Shown here: piece after piece, positions 24,574 to 33,405 of the stretch
Layout of the letters: every line of letters starts with the position of its first letter
Position numbering within the stretch: the first letter of the stretch is position 1
Source of the DNA: Gammaproteobacteria bacterium
GTDB lineage: Bacteria; Pseudomonadota; Gammaproteobacteria; S012-40
DNA: 41,653 nucleotides
NCBI GenBank assembly: GCA_029884425.1
Contig: JAOUHV010000023.1
Location: forward strand, 1-41,653
Direction of reading: 5' to 3'
The notes under the pieces: model-generated
What the model was told of the DNA's origin: nothing
Databases searched by the model: none
Seen by the model: the letters and a program-made list of their open reading frames with translations, nothing else
Program-made: the position numbers and the translations under genes

Positions 24574-24941
24574 GCGGTCGTCAGCAGGGCTTTACCCTGG
24601 TTGAGGTGCTGATCGCCGTGGCAATTCTGGCCATTGCGCTGGGGGCGATTATCACCAGCGTGGCGCGTGCCACGGATAACGTCAGCTACATGCGCGATAA
24701 AACCTTTGCTCATTGGGTGGCGATGAACGTGATTACCGAAGTGCAGGTGTTGCGCAAGTTTCCGTCCACTGGCACCGACGAGGGCAAGCAAGAGCTGGGC
24801 AATCACGAGTGGCAGTGGAAAATGATCACCACGGAATCGCCGCTGTCGGCCAACATGCACCAGATCGTGGTTGAAGTCCGCCGTGACCGCAAGGACAAAC
24901 AGCCGCTGGTGCGTTTGACGGCGATTGCGGGTAAATCGTGA
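24570..24941 (+). CDS. gspI: Type II secretion minor pseudopilin GspI
   Basis: This 123-residue minor pseudopilin has the short leader MSGRQQG before FTLVEVLIAVAILAIALG, and Glu at mature position 5 is present. GspI nucleates the tip complex with GspJ and GspK. It starts at a GTG overlapping the gspH stop (GTGA) and ends overlapping the gspJ GTG in the same way, so translation is coupled throughout. Confidence 0.94.
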   Translation: MSGRQQGFTLVEVLIAVAILAIALGAIITSVARATDNVSYMRDKTFAHWVAMNVITEVQVLRKFPSTGTDEGKQELGNHEWQWKMITTESPLSANMHQIVVEVRRDRKDKQPLVRLTAIAGKS

Positions 24942-25567
24942 TGCGACGTTCGACCGCTGGCCAGCGCGGCTTTACCTTGTTGGAATTGATCATCTCCTTG
25001 GCGGTGTTTTCCATCATGTCAGTGATGGCTTACAGCGGTTTGAAAATTGTGCTCGACAGCAAGGGTGGCACCGAAGAGCGGGCCAAGCGGTTGAGCAGTG
25101 TGCAGACTGCGATGATGTTTATGGAACGCGATATCGAACAAATCATCGATCGCAGCATTCGCGACGGCTTTGGCATGCCGCAAGAGGCACTGGTCGGCGT
25201 GCCCTATGGTCAGCGACGGATGGAGTTTACCCGTGCCGGTTGGCGCAATCCCCTGGGCGGGCCGCGCAGCCAAATGCAGCGGGTGGGCTACCAGTTTGAC
25301 GAGGGCGTATTGTCACGGGTCAGTTGGGTAACCTTAGACCGAGCGAACGAAACAGACCCGATTGCCCGGCCACTGGTCGATAACGTGGAGAATGTGAACA
25401 TTCGCTATCTTTCCGGTGTGGGCAGTTGGACGGATAGCTGGCCGGTGTCTTCTGCCGGTACTTTGCAGCCGGCGCCGCGTTTGCCACTGGCGGTGGAGGT
25501 CGAGCTGGAATTCAAGGATTTGGGCAAAATCCGTCGTCTGTTCCGTGTCCCTGCGAGCAAGCCATGA
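24938..25567 (+). CDS. gspJ: Type II secretion minor pseudopilin GspJ
   Basis: This 209-residue minor pseudopilin starts at GTG 24938 or the next codon, ATG 24941. The leader ends GQRG before FTLLELIISLAVFSIMSVMAYSG; Glu at mature position 5 is present. The domain after the helix has family features such as MMFMERDIEQIIDR and VDNVENVNIRYLSG. It forms the pseudopilus tip with GspI and GspK. Its stop overlaps the gspK ATG (ATGA). Confidence 0.94.
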   Translation: MMRRSTAGQRGFTLLELIISLAVFSIMSVMAYSGLKIVLDSKGGTEERAKRLSSVQTAMMFMERDIEQIIDRSIRDGFGMPQEALVGVPYGQRRMEFTRAGWRNPLGGPRSQMQRVGYQFDEGVLSRVSWVTLDRANETDPIARPLVDNVENVNIRYLSGVGSWTDSWPVSSAGTLQPAPRLPLAVEVELEFKDLGKIRRLFRVPASKP

Positions 25568-26646
25568 TGACTCATCATTCGTTAAAACGGCAACAAGGCG
25601 TCGCGTTGGTCACCGCGCTGTTGATTACTGCCATGGCGACGGTGATTGCGGTCAGTTTGATGTCGCGCCAATACGTGGATGTGGCGCGCACCGGCAACAT
25701 GATGGCGGCCGATCAAACCTACCTGTACGGCTTGGCGGTGGAAACTACCGCACTGGAGCTGCTGGGGTTGTACATCCAGAACAATGCCTATGACGATCCC
25801 GATGGCGAAATGTACAAGCCCTACGTGTTTGAGCAGGAGGGCGCGATGGTCAATGGACAATTGTCGGATCTGGAAGGCAGGTTTAATCTCAATAGTTTGG
25901 TGAAGCCAGGCGGCAGCGGTGAGTGGGTGCTTAATCCAGATCAGCGAGAGCGCTTTGTGCGTTTGTTGGACAACGTGATGCAACAACTGCAGTTTTCCGG
26001 GGTTTCTGCCGATGATTTGGCCAATGCGGTGGTGGATTGGCTGGATACCGATTCGCAGGCCACCATGGGCGGAGCGGAAGACGGAGATTACATGTCGTTG
26101 GCGGACGTCCAGTACCGCGCGGCTAACCGGTTGATGACCAGTGCCAGTGAATTGAACATGGTGATGGGGTTTGATCGCGAGCTGCTGTACGGCAAGACCA
26201 TCAACGACCAGTTTGAGCCGGGGTTGTTGCGTTACGTTGCAGCTTTGCCACAGACCGATACAACCATTAACATAAACACCGCCGATAAAAAGGTTATCAA
26301 GGCCATGTCCAGTTACTTCACTGATGCAGCGGTTGATGCCCTGGTGGCTCATCGCGGCGATCCGGCAGTGGCTCCCTTCAAGGATACGGGCGAATTTACC
26401 GGTCATCAGGCGATTACCGATATACTGGAAGACCTGAAAAAGAAAAACGATGACAAGGGACAAAAGGCGTTTGAAAAAGATTACGCCACAGGGTGGGATG
26501 TGAAGAGTCACTATTATCTGGTGACCACGCATGCGCAGTTGGGCAAAACCACCACGGTACTAAACAGCTTGCTGTATCGAGACGCCAAGGCGAATGCCAA
26601 TCGCCTGGTGGCGTTATCGCGGTCTATGGGCACAGACGGAATCTAA
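25564..26646 (+). CDS. gspK: Type II secretion tip pseudopilin GspK
   Basis: This 360-residue tip subunit is much larger than the other pseudopilins, as usual. The leader MMTHHSLKRQQG precedes VALVTALLITAMATVIAVS, with Thr rather than Glu at mature position 5, typical for GspK at the filament tip. An inserted alpha-helical domain includes TINININTADKKVIKAM (a helix-hairpin-helix-like motif) and a region with Asp residues (DWLDTDSQATMGGAEDGDYMSL) suited to calcium binding. It overlaps gspJ by four bases; gspL follows after one base. Confidence 0.95.
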   Translation: MMTHHSLKRQQGVALVTALLITAMATVIAVSLMSRQYVDVARTGNMMAADQTYLYGLAVETTALELLGLYIQNNAYDDPDGEMYKPYVFEQEGAMVNGQLSDLEGRFNLNSLVKPGGSGEWVLNPDQRERFVRLLDNVMQQLQFSGVSADDLANAVVDWLDTDSQATMGGAEDGDYMSLADVQYRAANRLMTSASELNMVMGFDRELLYGKTINDQFEPGLLRYVAALPQTDTTININTADKKVIKAMSSYFTDAAVDALVAHRGDPAVAPFKDTGEFTGHQAITDILEDLKKKNDDKGQKAFEKDYATGWDVKSHYYLVTTHAQLGKTTTVLNSLLYRDAKANANRLVALSRSMGTDGI

Positions 26647-26647
26647 T

Positions 26648-27853
26648 ATGCGTAGTCAGTTTATCGTTCAACTGTTAGGTCCAGATCAGCCAGTGCGCTG
26701 GATCAGGCTGGGGGACAAAGTGCAGCCGCTGTTGCAAAGCGGCAGTATGGAAGAAGCCGTGCGCCAATCCTTGGGTGCGCAGGTGATTGTGTTGGTGCCC
26801 GGTGAGGAAGTTGTGCTGACACGGGTCAGTCTGCCGGCCACCAATCGACAAAAAATGCTCAAGGCATTGCCTTACACCCTGGAAGAGCAGGTGGTGGGCG
26901 ATGTGGACGACGTGCATTTTGCCGCAGGTGAGCGCGACGCGGACGGCATGCTCAATGTGGCTGCGTGTTCGCGTCGCTGTATGGACGTGTGGCAGGCGCG
27001 GCTGCGCGACGCGGGTTTGATGGCTGATGTGCTGATGCCTGATGTGCTGGCGCTGCCGCTGCGGGAAAATCGTTGGGTGCTGGTGCAGGATGGCGAGCGG
27101 TTTATGCTGCGCACGGGCGAGCAGCAGGGCTATGTGTTTGATGCGGCCAACCGCGATCTTTACCTGGGTCTGATGGTGCCGGAAGCAGAAAAAGCCGGCA
27201 TTGAAGCGATTGATGTCTGGGCCGAGCAGGTGATCGAATGGCCGGGTTTGGTGTTTGAACATCAGTCGCTGGAAAACGGTTGGCTGTCTCTGCTCAAATC
27301 GGGAGATTTGGCCGAAAAATTATTGAATCTGCAGCAGGGTGATTACAGCCGGCGCGAGCAATGGGGCAAAATCTGGCGGCCTTGGCGTTTTGCTGCCGTG
27401 GTCGGTGGTATCGCGTTTTTGCTGAACCTGGGCGTGACCGTGGTTGAAAACTCGGAACTGAGCACGCAGAACGACGAACTTAAAGAGCAGGTGGTATCGA
27501 TTTACAAAGATGCCTTTCCTGATGCGCGCAAAGTGCCCAATCCCCGTCAGCAGATGGAGCAAAAGCTCAAAGAGCTGCGTGCCGGCGGGCAAGGGGGCGG
27601 ACAATCATTTTTGGATTTGATGCTGGCTGTCGGTCCTTCGTTTTCCGCCAATACCGGCGTCATCATGCGCAGCCTGCGCTACAAGAGTGGCGTGCTGGAC
27701 ATTGAACTGGAAGCACCTAGCCTGCAGTCGTTGGATCAACTCAAGCAATCGCTGGTAGCTAACGCCCATCTGGAAGTCGAGATTCAATCGGCCGCCGCCA
27801 AGGACAACAAGGTCCAGGGACGTATTCAGATCAAACAGGGGGCGACGTCATGA
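26648..27853 (+). CDS. gspL: Type II secretion assembly protein GspL
   Basis: This 401-residue protein starts at the ATG at 26648 (MRSQFIVQLLG); a longer upstream frame overlaps gspK and is unlikely. A cytoplasmic actin-like domain (about 1-245) recruits GspE. One membrane helix (about 253-270, FAAVVGGIAFLLNLGVTVV) and a ferredoxin-like periplasmic domain (about 320-400) follow. The sequence RKVPNPRQQMEQKLKELR before the last domain is typical. It overlaps gspM by four bases (ATGA). Confidence 0.95.
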   Translation: MRSQFIVQLLGPDQPVRWIRLGDKVQPLLQSGSMEEAVRQSLGAQVIVLVPGEEVVLTRVSLPATNRQKMLKALPYTLEEQVVGDVDDVHFAAGERDADGMLNVAACSRRCMDVWQARLRDAGLMADVLMPDVLALPLRENRWVLVQDGERFMLRTGEQQGYVFDAANRDLYLGLMVPEAEKAGIEAIDVWAEQVIEWPGLVFEHQSLENGWLSLLKSGDLAEKLLNLQQGDYSRREQWGKIWRPWRFAAVVGGIAFLLNLGVTVVENSELSTQNDELKEQVVSIYKDAFPDARKVPNPRQQMEQKLKELRAGGQGGGQSFLDLMLAVGPSFSANTGVIMRSLRYKSGVLDIELEAPSLQSLDQLKQSLVANAHLEVEIQSAAAKDNKVQGRIQIKQGATS

Positions 27854-28356
27854 TCAATACCTACATGCAACAATTCGTGGCGTATTGGGCGCAGCTGCGT
27901 CCTCGCGAGCGCTTGGGTCTGATCGCCGCTGCCGTGTTGGTGTTGCTGACGATGATTTATCTGTTGTTGTGGGAGCCGGTATTCAACGAGTCCAATCGGC
28001 TAAAACACTCCATCGAACAACAGCAGGAACTGGTTGGCTGGATGCGGCAGAGTGCCGCAGAGGCGAAGGCTCTGCGCGGCAGTGGCCCGCAACGTTTTAA
28101 TGGTTCACTGTTGGGCCTGATCGATAGCACGGCTAAAAATAGCAGTCTGGGCAATTCGATGAAGCGGGTTGAACCGGATGGTTCCGATCGGGTGCGGGTG
28201 TGGATGGAACAGGCGTCGTTTGATGAACTGATTCACTGGCTGAATCAATTGCAGCGAAACTATGGCGTGCAAATAACCTCGGTGGTGATTGATCGCATGG
28301 AAGGCGGTACCGGCTTTGTGAATGCGCGCTTTGAGTTTAGCGGAGCATCTTCATGA
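27850..28356 (+). CDS. gspM: Type II secretion protein GspM
   Basis: This 168-residue bitopic inner-membrane protein has a short cytoplasmic N-terminus, one helix (about 20-38, LGLIAAAVLVLLTMIYLLLW) and a periplasmic coiled and ferredoxin-like domain (NRLKHSIEQQQELVGWM, then FDELIHWLNQLQRNYGVQITSVVIDRM). It stabilises GspL in the platform. The gene overlaps both gspL and gspN by four bases. Confidence 0.95.
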   Translation: MINTYMQQFVAYWAQLRPRERLGLIAAAVLVLLTMIYLLLWEPVFNESNRLKHSIEQQQELVGWMRQSAAEAKALRGSGPQRFNGSLLGLIDSTAKNSSLGNSMKRVEPDGSDRVRVWMEQASFDELIHWLNQLQRNYGVQITSVVIDRMEGGTGFVNARFEFSGASS

Positions 28357-29165
28357 TGATTGCACTCAAGTCTTCGCTGAAGTTGAATTGGCGTCCCTGG
28401 CGTCGTTATGTGTTGCTGGGTGGACTTGCCTATGGCTTTTTTCTGCTGCAACAAACACCGATCAGTCTGATTTATCCACTGGCAAAAGATGTGATTGAGC
28501 AGCAAAACATTCGCATTTACGGTTTGGAAGGCGGGCTGTGGGATGGCTCAGCGCAGCGGGTGGAATACCAGGGGCGTGCGTTCGAAAATGTCGAATGGGA
28601 TGTGCATCCGCTGGCGTTGTTGATTGGCCAGCTCAGCGCGACGGTCAGTGTTGGTAACGACAACATGCGCATTCACGCCACCGTCAACCGCAGTTTGACC
28701 GGTAGCATCAGTCTGGATGATATCAGCGGTCGGATAAGTGCGAATGAAGTGATGACCCTGGCGCAAGTGCCCGCGGTAAAACTCGACGGCCAATTTAAGT
28801 TGGACATGGATCACCTGGATCTGAGTGACGGGCGTTTGCAGAGTGCCGAGGGCACATTGGTTTGGTCACATGCCGGGATGCAGTTCCCACTGAAGCTGGA
28901 CTTGGGTGAATTGTCCATTGATGTGGAAACCGTTGATGCCGGTGTGCGCGCTTCACTGGGTGACAAAGGTGGTCCATTGGAGTTGCGCGGTCAGTTGTTG
29001 ATACAGCCCGATGGCGCGTACAGTTTTGATGCTCAATTGTCGGCCCGTGAGGGTGTGGGATCGTCGCTGGGACGAACCATTGGCATGTTGGGGTCGTATA
29101 ATTCTCAGGGAAAAGTCGATGTTAAATCCAACGGAAAACTGGCAGAATTGGGCCTGGGTGGATAA
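28353..29165 (+). CDS. gspN: Type II secretion protein GspN
   Basis: This 270-residue protein has one N-terminal membrane helix (about 17-38) and a periplasmic beta-rich domain that begins NIRIYGLEGGLWDGSAQRVEYQG, a GspN signature, and includes HPLALLIGQLSATVSVG. GspN occurs only in a subset of T2SS loci and is dispensable in several of them. It ends the gspG-N block, 19 bases before the RND adaptor gene, so read-through is possible. Confidence 0.92.
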   Translation: MMIALKSSLKLNWRPWRRYVLLGGLAYGFFLLQQTPISLIYPLAKDVIEQQNIRIYGLEGGLWDGSAQRVEYQGRAFENVEWDVHPLALLIGQLSATVSVGNDNMRIHATVNRSLTGSISLDDISGRISANEVMTLAQVPAVKLDGQFKLDMDHLDLSDGRLQSAEGTLVWSHAGMQFPLKLDLGELSIDVETVDAGVRASLGDKGGPLELRGQLLIQPDGAYSFDAQLSAREGVGSSLGRTIGMLGSYNSQGKVDVKSNGKLAELGLGG

Positions 29166-29184
29166 TCGATGAGAGGCTTTTCCT

Positions 29185-30192
29185 ATGCCAAAAGGAGTTC
29201 GGTTGGCATGTTGTGCGCTGCTATTTTTTACGGCGACGTCCTTTGCGGCGGCCCCTCAGCCGGTTAACGTCAGCAATATTTCTACTCTGGGGGTTTACCC
29301 CGAAATTTCGGTTGCAGCCAATAGTCTCAGTCTAAACCGCTCTGTCATCAGCGCCCAGGTGGGCGCGGTGGTCAACAAGCTCGAAGCCGATGTTGGTGAT
29401 TCGGTGCAGGTCGGTGATGTGTTGTTGCGGTTCGATGATGCCAATTATCGGTTTGCCCTGCAGCGCGCAGAAGCCGTTTTGGCCTCGCTGGATGCGCGCA
29501 TCGAATTGGCCGAATCAGATTTGGAACGTACCCACATTCTTTCGCAAAGCGATGCGGTGTCGCAGCAAAATTTGCGACAGCGGCAGAGCGAGTTAAAGGC
29601 GCTGCGCGCAGATCGTCTCGGTGCCCAGGCCGCAGTCGAACTGGCCAAGCTGGATTTGCAGCGCTGCGTTATCAAAGCCCCCTTCAAAGCTGTCATCACC
29701 TCTCGTGCTGCCAAACTGGGTGAGTTGGCGATGCCCGGCAATCCATTGTTTGAACTGGTGGATAGTGCGCGGATTGAAGTCTCTGCCAAGTTGCAGGCCG
29801 CTGATGCTGAACAAATATCATCCGCCGATCAATTTTATTTTTCTGCCCAAGGCAAACGCTACCCACTGCGTTTGCGCGCATTAACCCAGGCATTTGATCC
29901 GGTCGAGCGCAGCCGCGAAGCGCGGTTTGTGTTTAGCGGCGAACGTGCTTTGCCCGGTGTGGCGGGGAATTTGATTTGGCGTGTTTCCCAGGTGCATTTG
30001 CCGGCGGATATGCTGGTGCGTCGTGACGGCAAGCTGGGCGTGTTTGTGATTCAGCAAAATCGTGCCGTGTTTGTCGAACATCCCGGTGCGCGCGAAGGGC
30101 GTCCGGTGAAATCCTCCTTGCCAGCCGATGCGCGGATTGTTACGCAGGGAAGGCTGTTGTTGCAGCATGGCTCTGCCGTCAGCGTGCAGTAA
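29185..30192 (+). CDS. RND efflux periplasmic adaptor (membrane fusion protein)
   Basis: This 335-residue HlyD/AcrA-type adaptor has a signal peptide (about 1-22, ending FAAAPQPV), a lipoyl-like half (ISAQVGAVVNKLEADVGDSVQVGDVLLRFD), an alpha-helical hairpin (about 95-160, AEAVLASLDARIELAESDLERTH), the second lipoyl half (IKAPFKAVITSRAAKLGELA), and beta-barrel and membrane-proximal domains. There is no lipobox, so it is soluble or only loosely attached. It bridges the pump at 30199-33300 to a TolC-like outer-membrane factor, which is not in this window. Confidence 0.93.
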   Translation: MPKGVRLACCALLFFTATSFAAAPQPVNVSNISTLGVYPEISVAANSLSLNRSVISAQVGAVVNKLEADVGDSVQVGDVLLRFDDANYRFALQRAEAVLASLDARIELAESDLERTHILSQSDAVSQQNLRQRQSELKALRADRLGAQAAVELAKLDLQRCVIKAPFKAVITSRAAKLGELAMPGNPLFELVDSARIEVSAKLQAADAEQISSADQFYFSAQGKRYPLRLRALTQAFDPVERSREARFVFSGERALPGVAGNLIWRVSQVHLPADMLVRRDGKLGVFVIQQNRAVFVEHPGAREGRPVKSSLPADARIVTQGRLLLQHGSAVSVQ

Positions 30193-30198
30193 TTCATC

Positions 30199-33100
30199 AT
30201 GCTGCAGCGATTTTTAGAAAATCATGTGTTGGCCAACGTCACCTTTGTGGTGGTGTTGCTGGTCGGTACGTTGAGTTTTATGCAGTTGCCGCGTGCGCAA
30301 GATCCGGAAATTAATTTTAACTGGATTAGCGTAATCACTACCTTGCCCGGTGCCTCCGCTGAAGACGTGGAAAAACTGGTCACTAATCCGCTCGAAGACG
30401 CCATCGCCCAGGTGGATGATGTCAAGTTCGTCTCCAGTTTTACCCGTCAGGGAATTTCCAATATTTCTGCGCGCTTTGAAGATATTTCGGCAGAAAAATT
30501 CGACAAGCGCATGAATGATTTGCGTCGCGAAGTGCAATCCAAGGCCAATGCCGAGTTGCCCCAGGCAGCCAATGATCCGATGGTGCTGGAAATTACCTCC
30601 GCCAATTCGTTTCCAACGGCGATGCTGGTGGTGCGCGGCCATGCCGATGATGAAGTGCTGCGTCAGACTGCGTTGGCGGTAAAAGAAGATTTGGAACGCA
30701 TCAAGGGCGTGGACGGCGTCACGCCTGCGGGTTTGCACGGTCCTGAGCTGCGCATCGAATACGATCCACAAAAACTTCAGGCTTACGGCGTATCGCCTTC
30801 GCAGTTGGCCGATACGGTCAGCGCCTATTTCCGCGATGTGTCCGCCGGTAAAGTACAACTGGGTAGTCAGGATTGGCTGGTGCGCATGGTGGGAACGGAT
30901 GCCGCTCCGGGTTATTTGGAAAGTTTGAATATTATGACGGCGCGTGGCGAAGTGCCGATTCGTCATGTGGCGGATGTGACGCGTGCGCGCAAGCAGGCAG
31001 AGCAACTGGTATATAACCATGGCCAACCTTCAGTGCTATTGGCCGTTACCAAAAAACCGTATAACAACACGCTGCAGTTGATGGAGCGCGTCAACCAATA
31101 CATCGCCAGCCAAAATCAGGTGCTGGGAAAACTTGGTATTGAAATTTTACTGCTGGATGATCAGACCTACTCAACACGCAATGCGATCAGCGTCATGCAA
31201 AATAACGCGATTGTGGGTTTGTTGTTGGTTGCGCTTGTGACATGGGTGTTTTTGGGGACACGCATCGCGTTTTTTGTTGGCATAGGCATTCCGTTTACGT
31301 TGGCAGGAACGTTTTGGCTGTTGTCGGTCAGTGGTCAGACGCTGAATCAATCGGTTCTGCTGGGCGTGGTGATTGTGCTGGGGATGCTGGTGGATGACGC
31401 GGTGGTGGTGGTCGAGGCCATTTACTATCGTCTGCAGCGAGGAACGCGTGCGATGCAGGCGGCGATTGAATCCTTGGCTGAAGTGTTCAAACCAGTAACT
31501 GCATCGGTGCTGACAACGATTGCGGCTTTTTTGCCGCTGATGCTGTTGCCAGGCATTGTCGGCGATTTCATGTTTGTCATTCCGTTTGTGGTAACGGTGG
31601 CGCTGTTGGTGAGTTTGCTGGAAGCCTACTGGATGTTGCCGGTACACATTGCAGCGGCGAACGTGAATTTTGACAACAAGAGCAGAATGCAGCAGCGTCG
31701 CGAATATTTCACTCATCGCGTTCGGCTGAATTACAGTCGTGGGTTGATTTGGGTATTTCGCAATCCGCGAAAATTTGCGGTGATATTTGTGTTGGTTGTG
31801 CTGGGGGCTGTTGCGATGTTGGCGGCTGGCTGGGTAAAAACCAAATTCTTTGCATTTGATCCGCTGCGGGTATTTTATGTCAATGTCGAAATGCCTTCAG
31901 GCACGCCATTGTCCGAAACCTTGCGCGTGGTGGCGGAAGTCGAATCAAAAGCCAGAGCGCATTTACACCAAGGTGAGTTGCGTGAATCTGTCGCGGTGGC
32001 TGGACAGATGTTTACCGAAACTGCGCCATTTTTTGGCGATCAGTTTGGTCAAGTGACCATTAGCCTGCAGCCAGATCAGCCTGGCATGCGCAGCGTTGAG
32101 CAAATGGTGGAAGCCATGCGCGCGGATGTGATCAATACCGTGGGTGCAGCTAGAATTTCATTCCTGATTCTCAGTGGTGGGCCGCCGGCATCCAAGCCGA
32201 TTAACGTTAAGGTGCGTGGCGATGATTACACCCAACTGCGATCGGCCACGGCGGCACTGCGCAAGGTTTTGGAGTCCATGCCGGCAGTGCGCGATATCAG
32301 CGATGATGACAGTGAAGGTTCACCGGAGCTGGTGTTGCGCCTGGATACCAATGCGATCAAACGCGCAGGATTGCACGCAGCGGATGTGGCGCGCAATGTG
32401 CGATTGATGTTTGATGGTGAAGTGGTCACCAGCATGCAGGATCGTGGTGAAAAACTGGAAGTGCGGGTGCAGGGTAGCGAAGCGCAACTGGATAGTGTCG
32501 ATGACTTGTTGCGTCAAACCCTGCCGTTGTCCGGTGGTGGCTATGTCTCGCTTGGACAATTGGTGGAAGCAAAAACTTCGTTGAGCAAAGAAGTGATTCG
32601 CCATCATGATTTCCGCCGCGCGATCACCTTGCAGGCAGATTTGGACAAAGAGCAAATGGACACGCCAGAAGCCAATGCGCAATTGTTTGCTGCCTGGGAA
32701 ACCATTCGTTTGAATTATCCTGGTGTAAATTTGGATACCACCGGCGAGCTTGATGATATTCAGGAAAGTCTGGATGCCATGCTGATGCTGTTCCTGTTTG
32801 GGATTGGTTTGATTTATCTGATTTTGGGCACGCAATTCCGCAGCTATTGGCAACCGTTTATGATTTTGGCGACGGTGCCACTGGCGTTTATCGGCGTGGT
32901 CTATGGTTTAGCGTTATCAGGAAATCCGCTGAGCTTGTTCACGTTGTATGGTGTGGTGGCTCTGACAGGGATTGCAGTGAATACCGCAATTGTGATGATT
33001 GATGCGGCCAATGCACGAATGACGGCGGGTATGAGTTCATTGCATGCGATTGTGTATGCTGCGCGTCGTCGGGTCGTGCCGATTTTGATTACATCGCTGA

Positions 33101-33300
33101 CGACGGTGGCGGGTTTGATGTCGCTTGCCTTGGGCTTGGGTGGCGAGTCTTTGGTATGGGGGCCGGTGGCGTCTGCAATTGTGTGGGGTTTAACTTTTTC
33201 CACAATTTTAACCTTGTTTGTCATTCCCTTGCTGTATCGATTCTTTATGACTCCGCGACATAAATCGCGCGGTTTTTTTAGGAAAAAAGCCGCAGCGTAA
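30199..33300 (+). CDS. RND-family efflux pump, AcrB/MexF-like
   Basis: This 1033-residue inner-membrane pump has the usual RND layout: TM1, a large periplasmic loop, TM2-6, TM7, a second periplasmic loop and TM8-12. The proton-relay pair Asp399-Asp400 is present in TM4 (VLGMLVDDAVVVVEAIYYRL). The N-terminus has the family pattern LPRAQDPEINFNWISVITTLPGASAEDVE. It more closely resembles the short-loop HAE-1/uncharacterised RND group than AcrB itself. Substrates are unknown: drugs, detergents or lipids are possible. The ATG lies six bases after the adaptor stop. Confidence 0.95.
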   Translation: MLQRFLENHVLANVTFVVVLLVGTLSFMQLPRAQDPEINFNWISVITTLPGASAEDVEKLVTNPLEDAIAQVDDVKFVSSFTRQGISNISARFEDISAEKFDKRMNDLRREVQSKANAELPQAANDPMVLEITSANSFPTAMLVVRGHADDEVLRQTALAVKEDLERIKGVDGVTPAGLHGPELRIEYDPQKLQAYGVSPSQLADTVSAYFRDVSAGKVQLGSQDWLVRMVGTDAAPGYLESLNIMTARGEVPIRHVADVTRARKQAEQLVYNHGQPSVLLAVTKKPYNNTLQLMERVNQYIASQNQVLGKLGIEILLLDDQTYSTRNAISVMQNNAIVGLLLVALVTWVFLGTRIAFFVGIGIPFTLAGTFWLLSVSGQTLNQSVLLGVVIVLGMLVDDAVVVVEAIYYRLQRGTRAMQAAIESLAEVFKPVTASVLTTIAAFLPLMLLPGIVGDFMFVIPFVVTVALLVSLLEAYWMLPVHIAAANVNFDNKSRMQQRREYFTHRVRLNYSRGLIWVFRNPRKFAVIFVLVVLGAVAMLAAGWVKTKFFAFDPLRVFYVNVEMPSGTPLSETLRVVAEVESKARAHLHQGELRESVAVAGQMFTETAPFFGDQFGQVTISLQPDQPGMRSVEQMVEAMRADVINTVGAARISFLILSGGPPASKPINVKVRGDDYTQLRSATAALRKVLESMPAVRDISDDDSEGSPELVLRLDTNAIKRAGLHAADVARNVRLMFDGEVVTSMQDRGEKLEVRVQGSEAQLDSVDDLLRQTLPLSGGGYVSLGQLVEAKTSLSKEVIRHHDFRRAITLQADLDKEQMDTPEANAQLFAAWETIRLNYPGVNLDTTGELDDIQESLDAMLMLFLFGIGLIYLILGTQFRSYWQPFMILATVPLAFIGVVYGLALSGNPLSLFTLYGVVALTGIAVNTAIVMIDAANARMTAGMSSLHAIVYAARRRVVPILITSLTTVAGLMSLALGLGGESLVWGPVASAIVWGLTFSTILTLFVIPLLYRFFMTPRHKSRGFFRKKAAA
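33253..33279 (+). terminator. Possible intrinsic terminator inside the RND 3' end
   Basis: CCGCG (33253-33257) can pair with CGCGG (33268-33272) around a ten-base loop, followed by seven Ts (33273-33279). The stem is only five base pairs and lies within the last codons of the pump gene, so it is a weak candidate for the end of the operon. Confidence 0.35.
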
Positions 33301-33405
33301 TTATTTACACAAAGTTACTTCAAACTGATGTCACTGCTGACGACGTTGTGAGAGCGGGAGTGGGTAGCTGTTGCCCGGCCTAATTAACACAATTGCAGGC
33401 AGGAA

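Noticed and set aside
25582..26532. Long minus-strand open frame opposite gspK
   Set aside because: It is the antisense shadow of gspK with no recognisable protein features.
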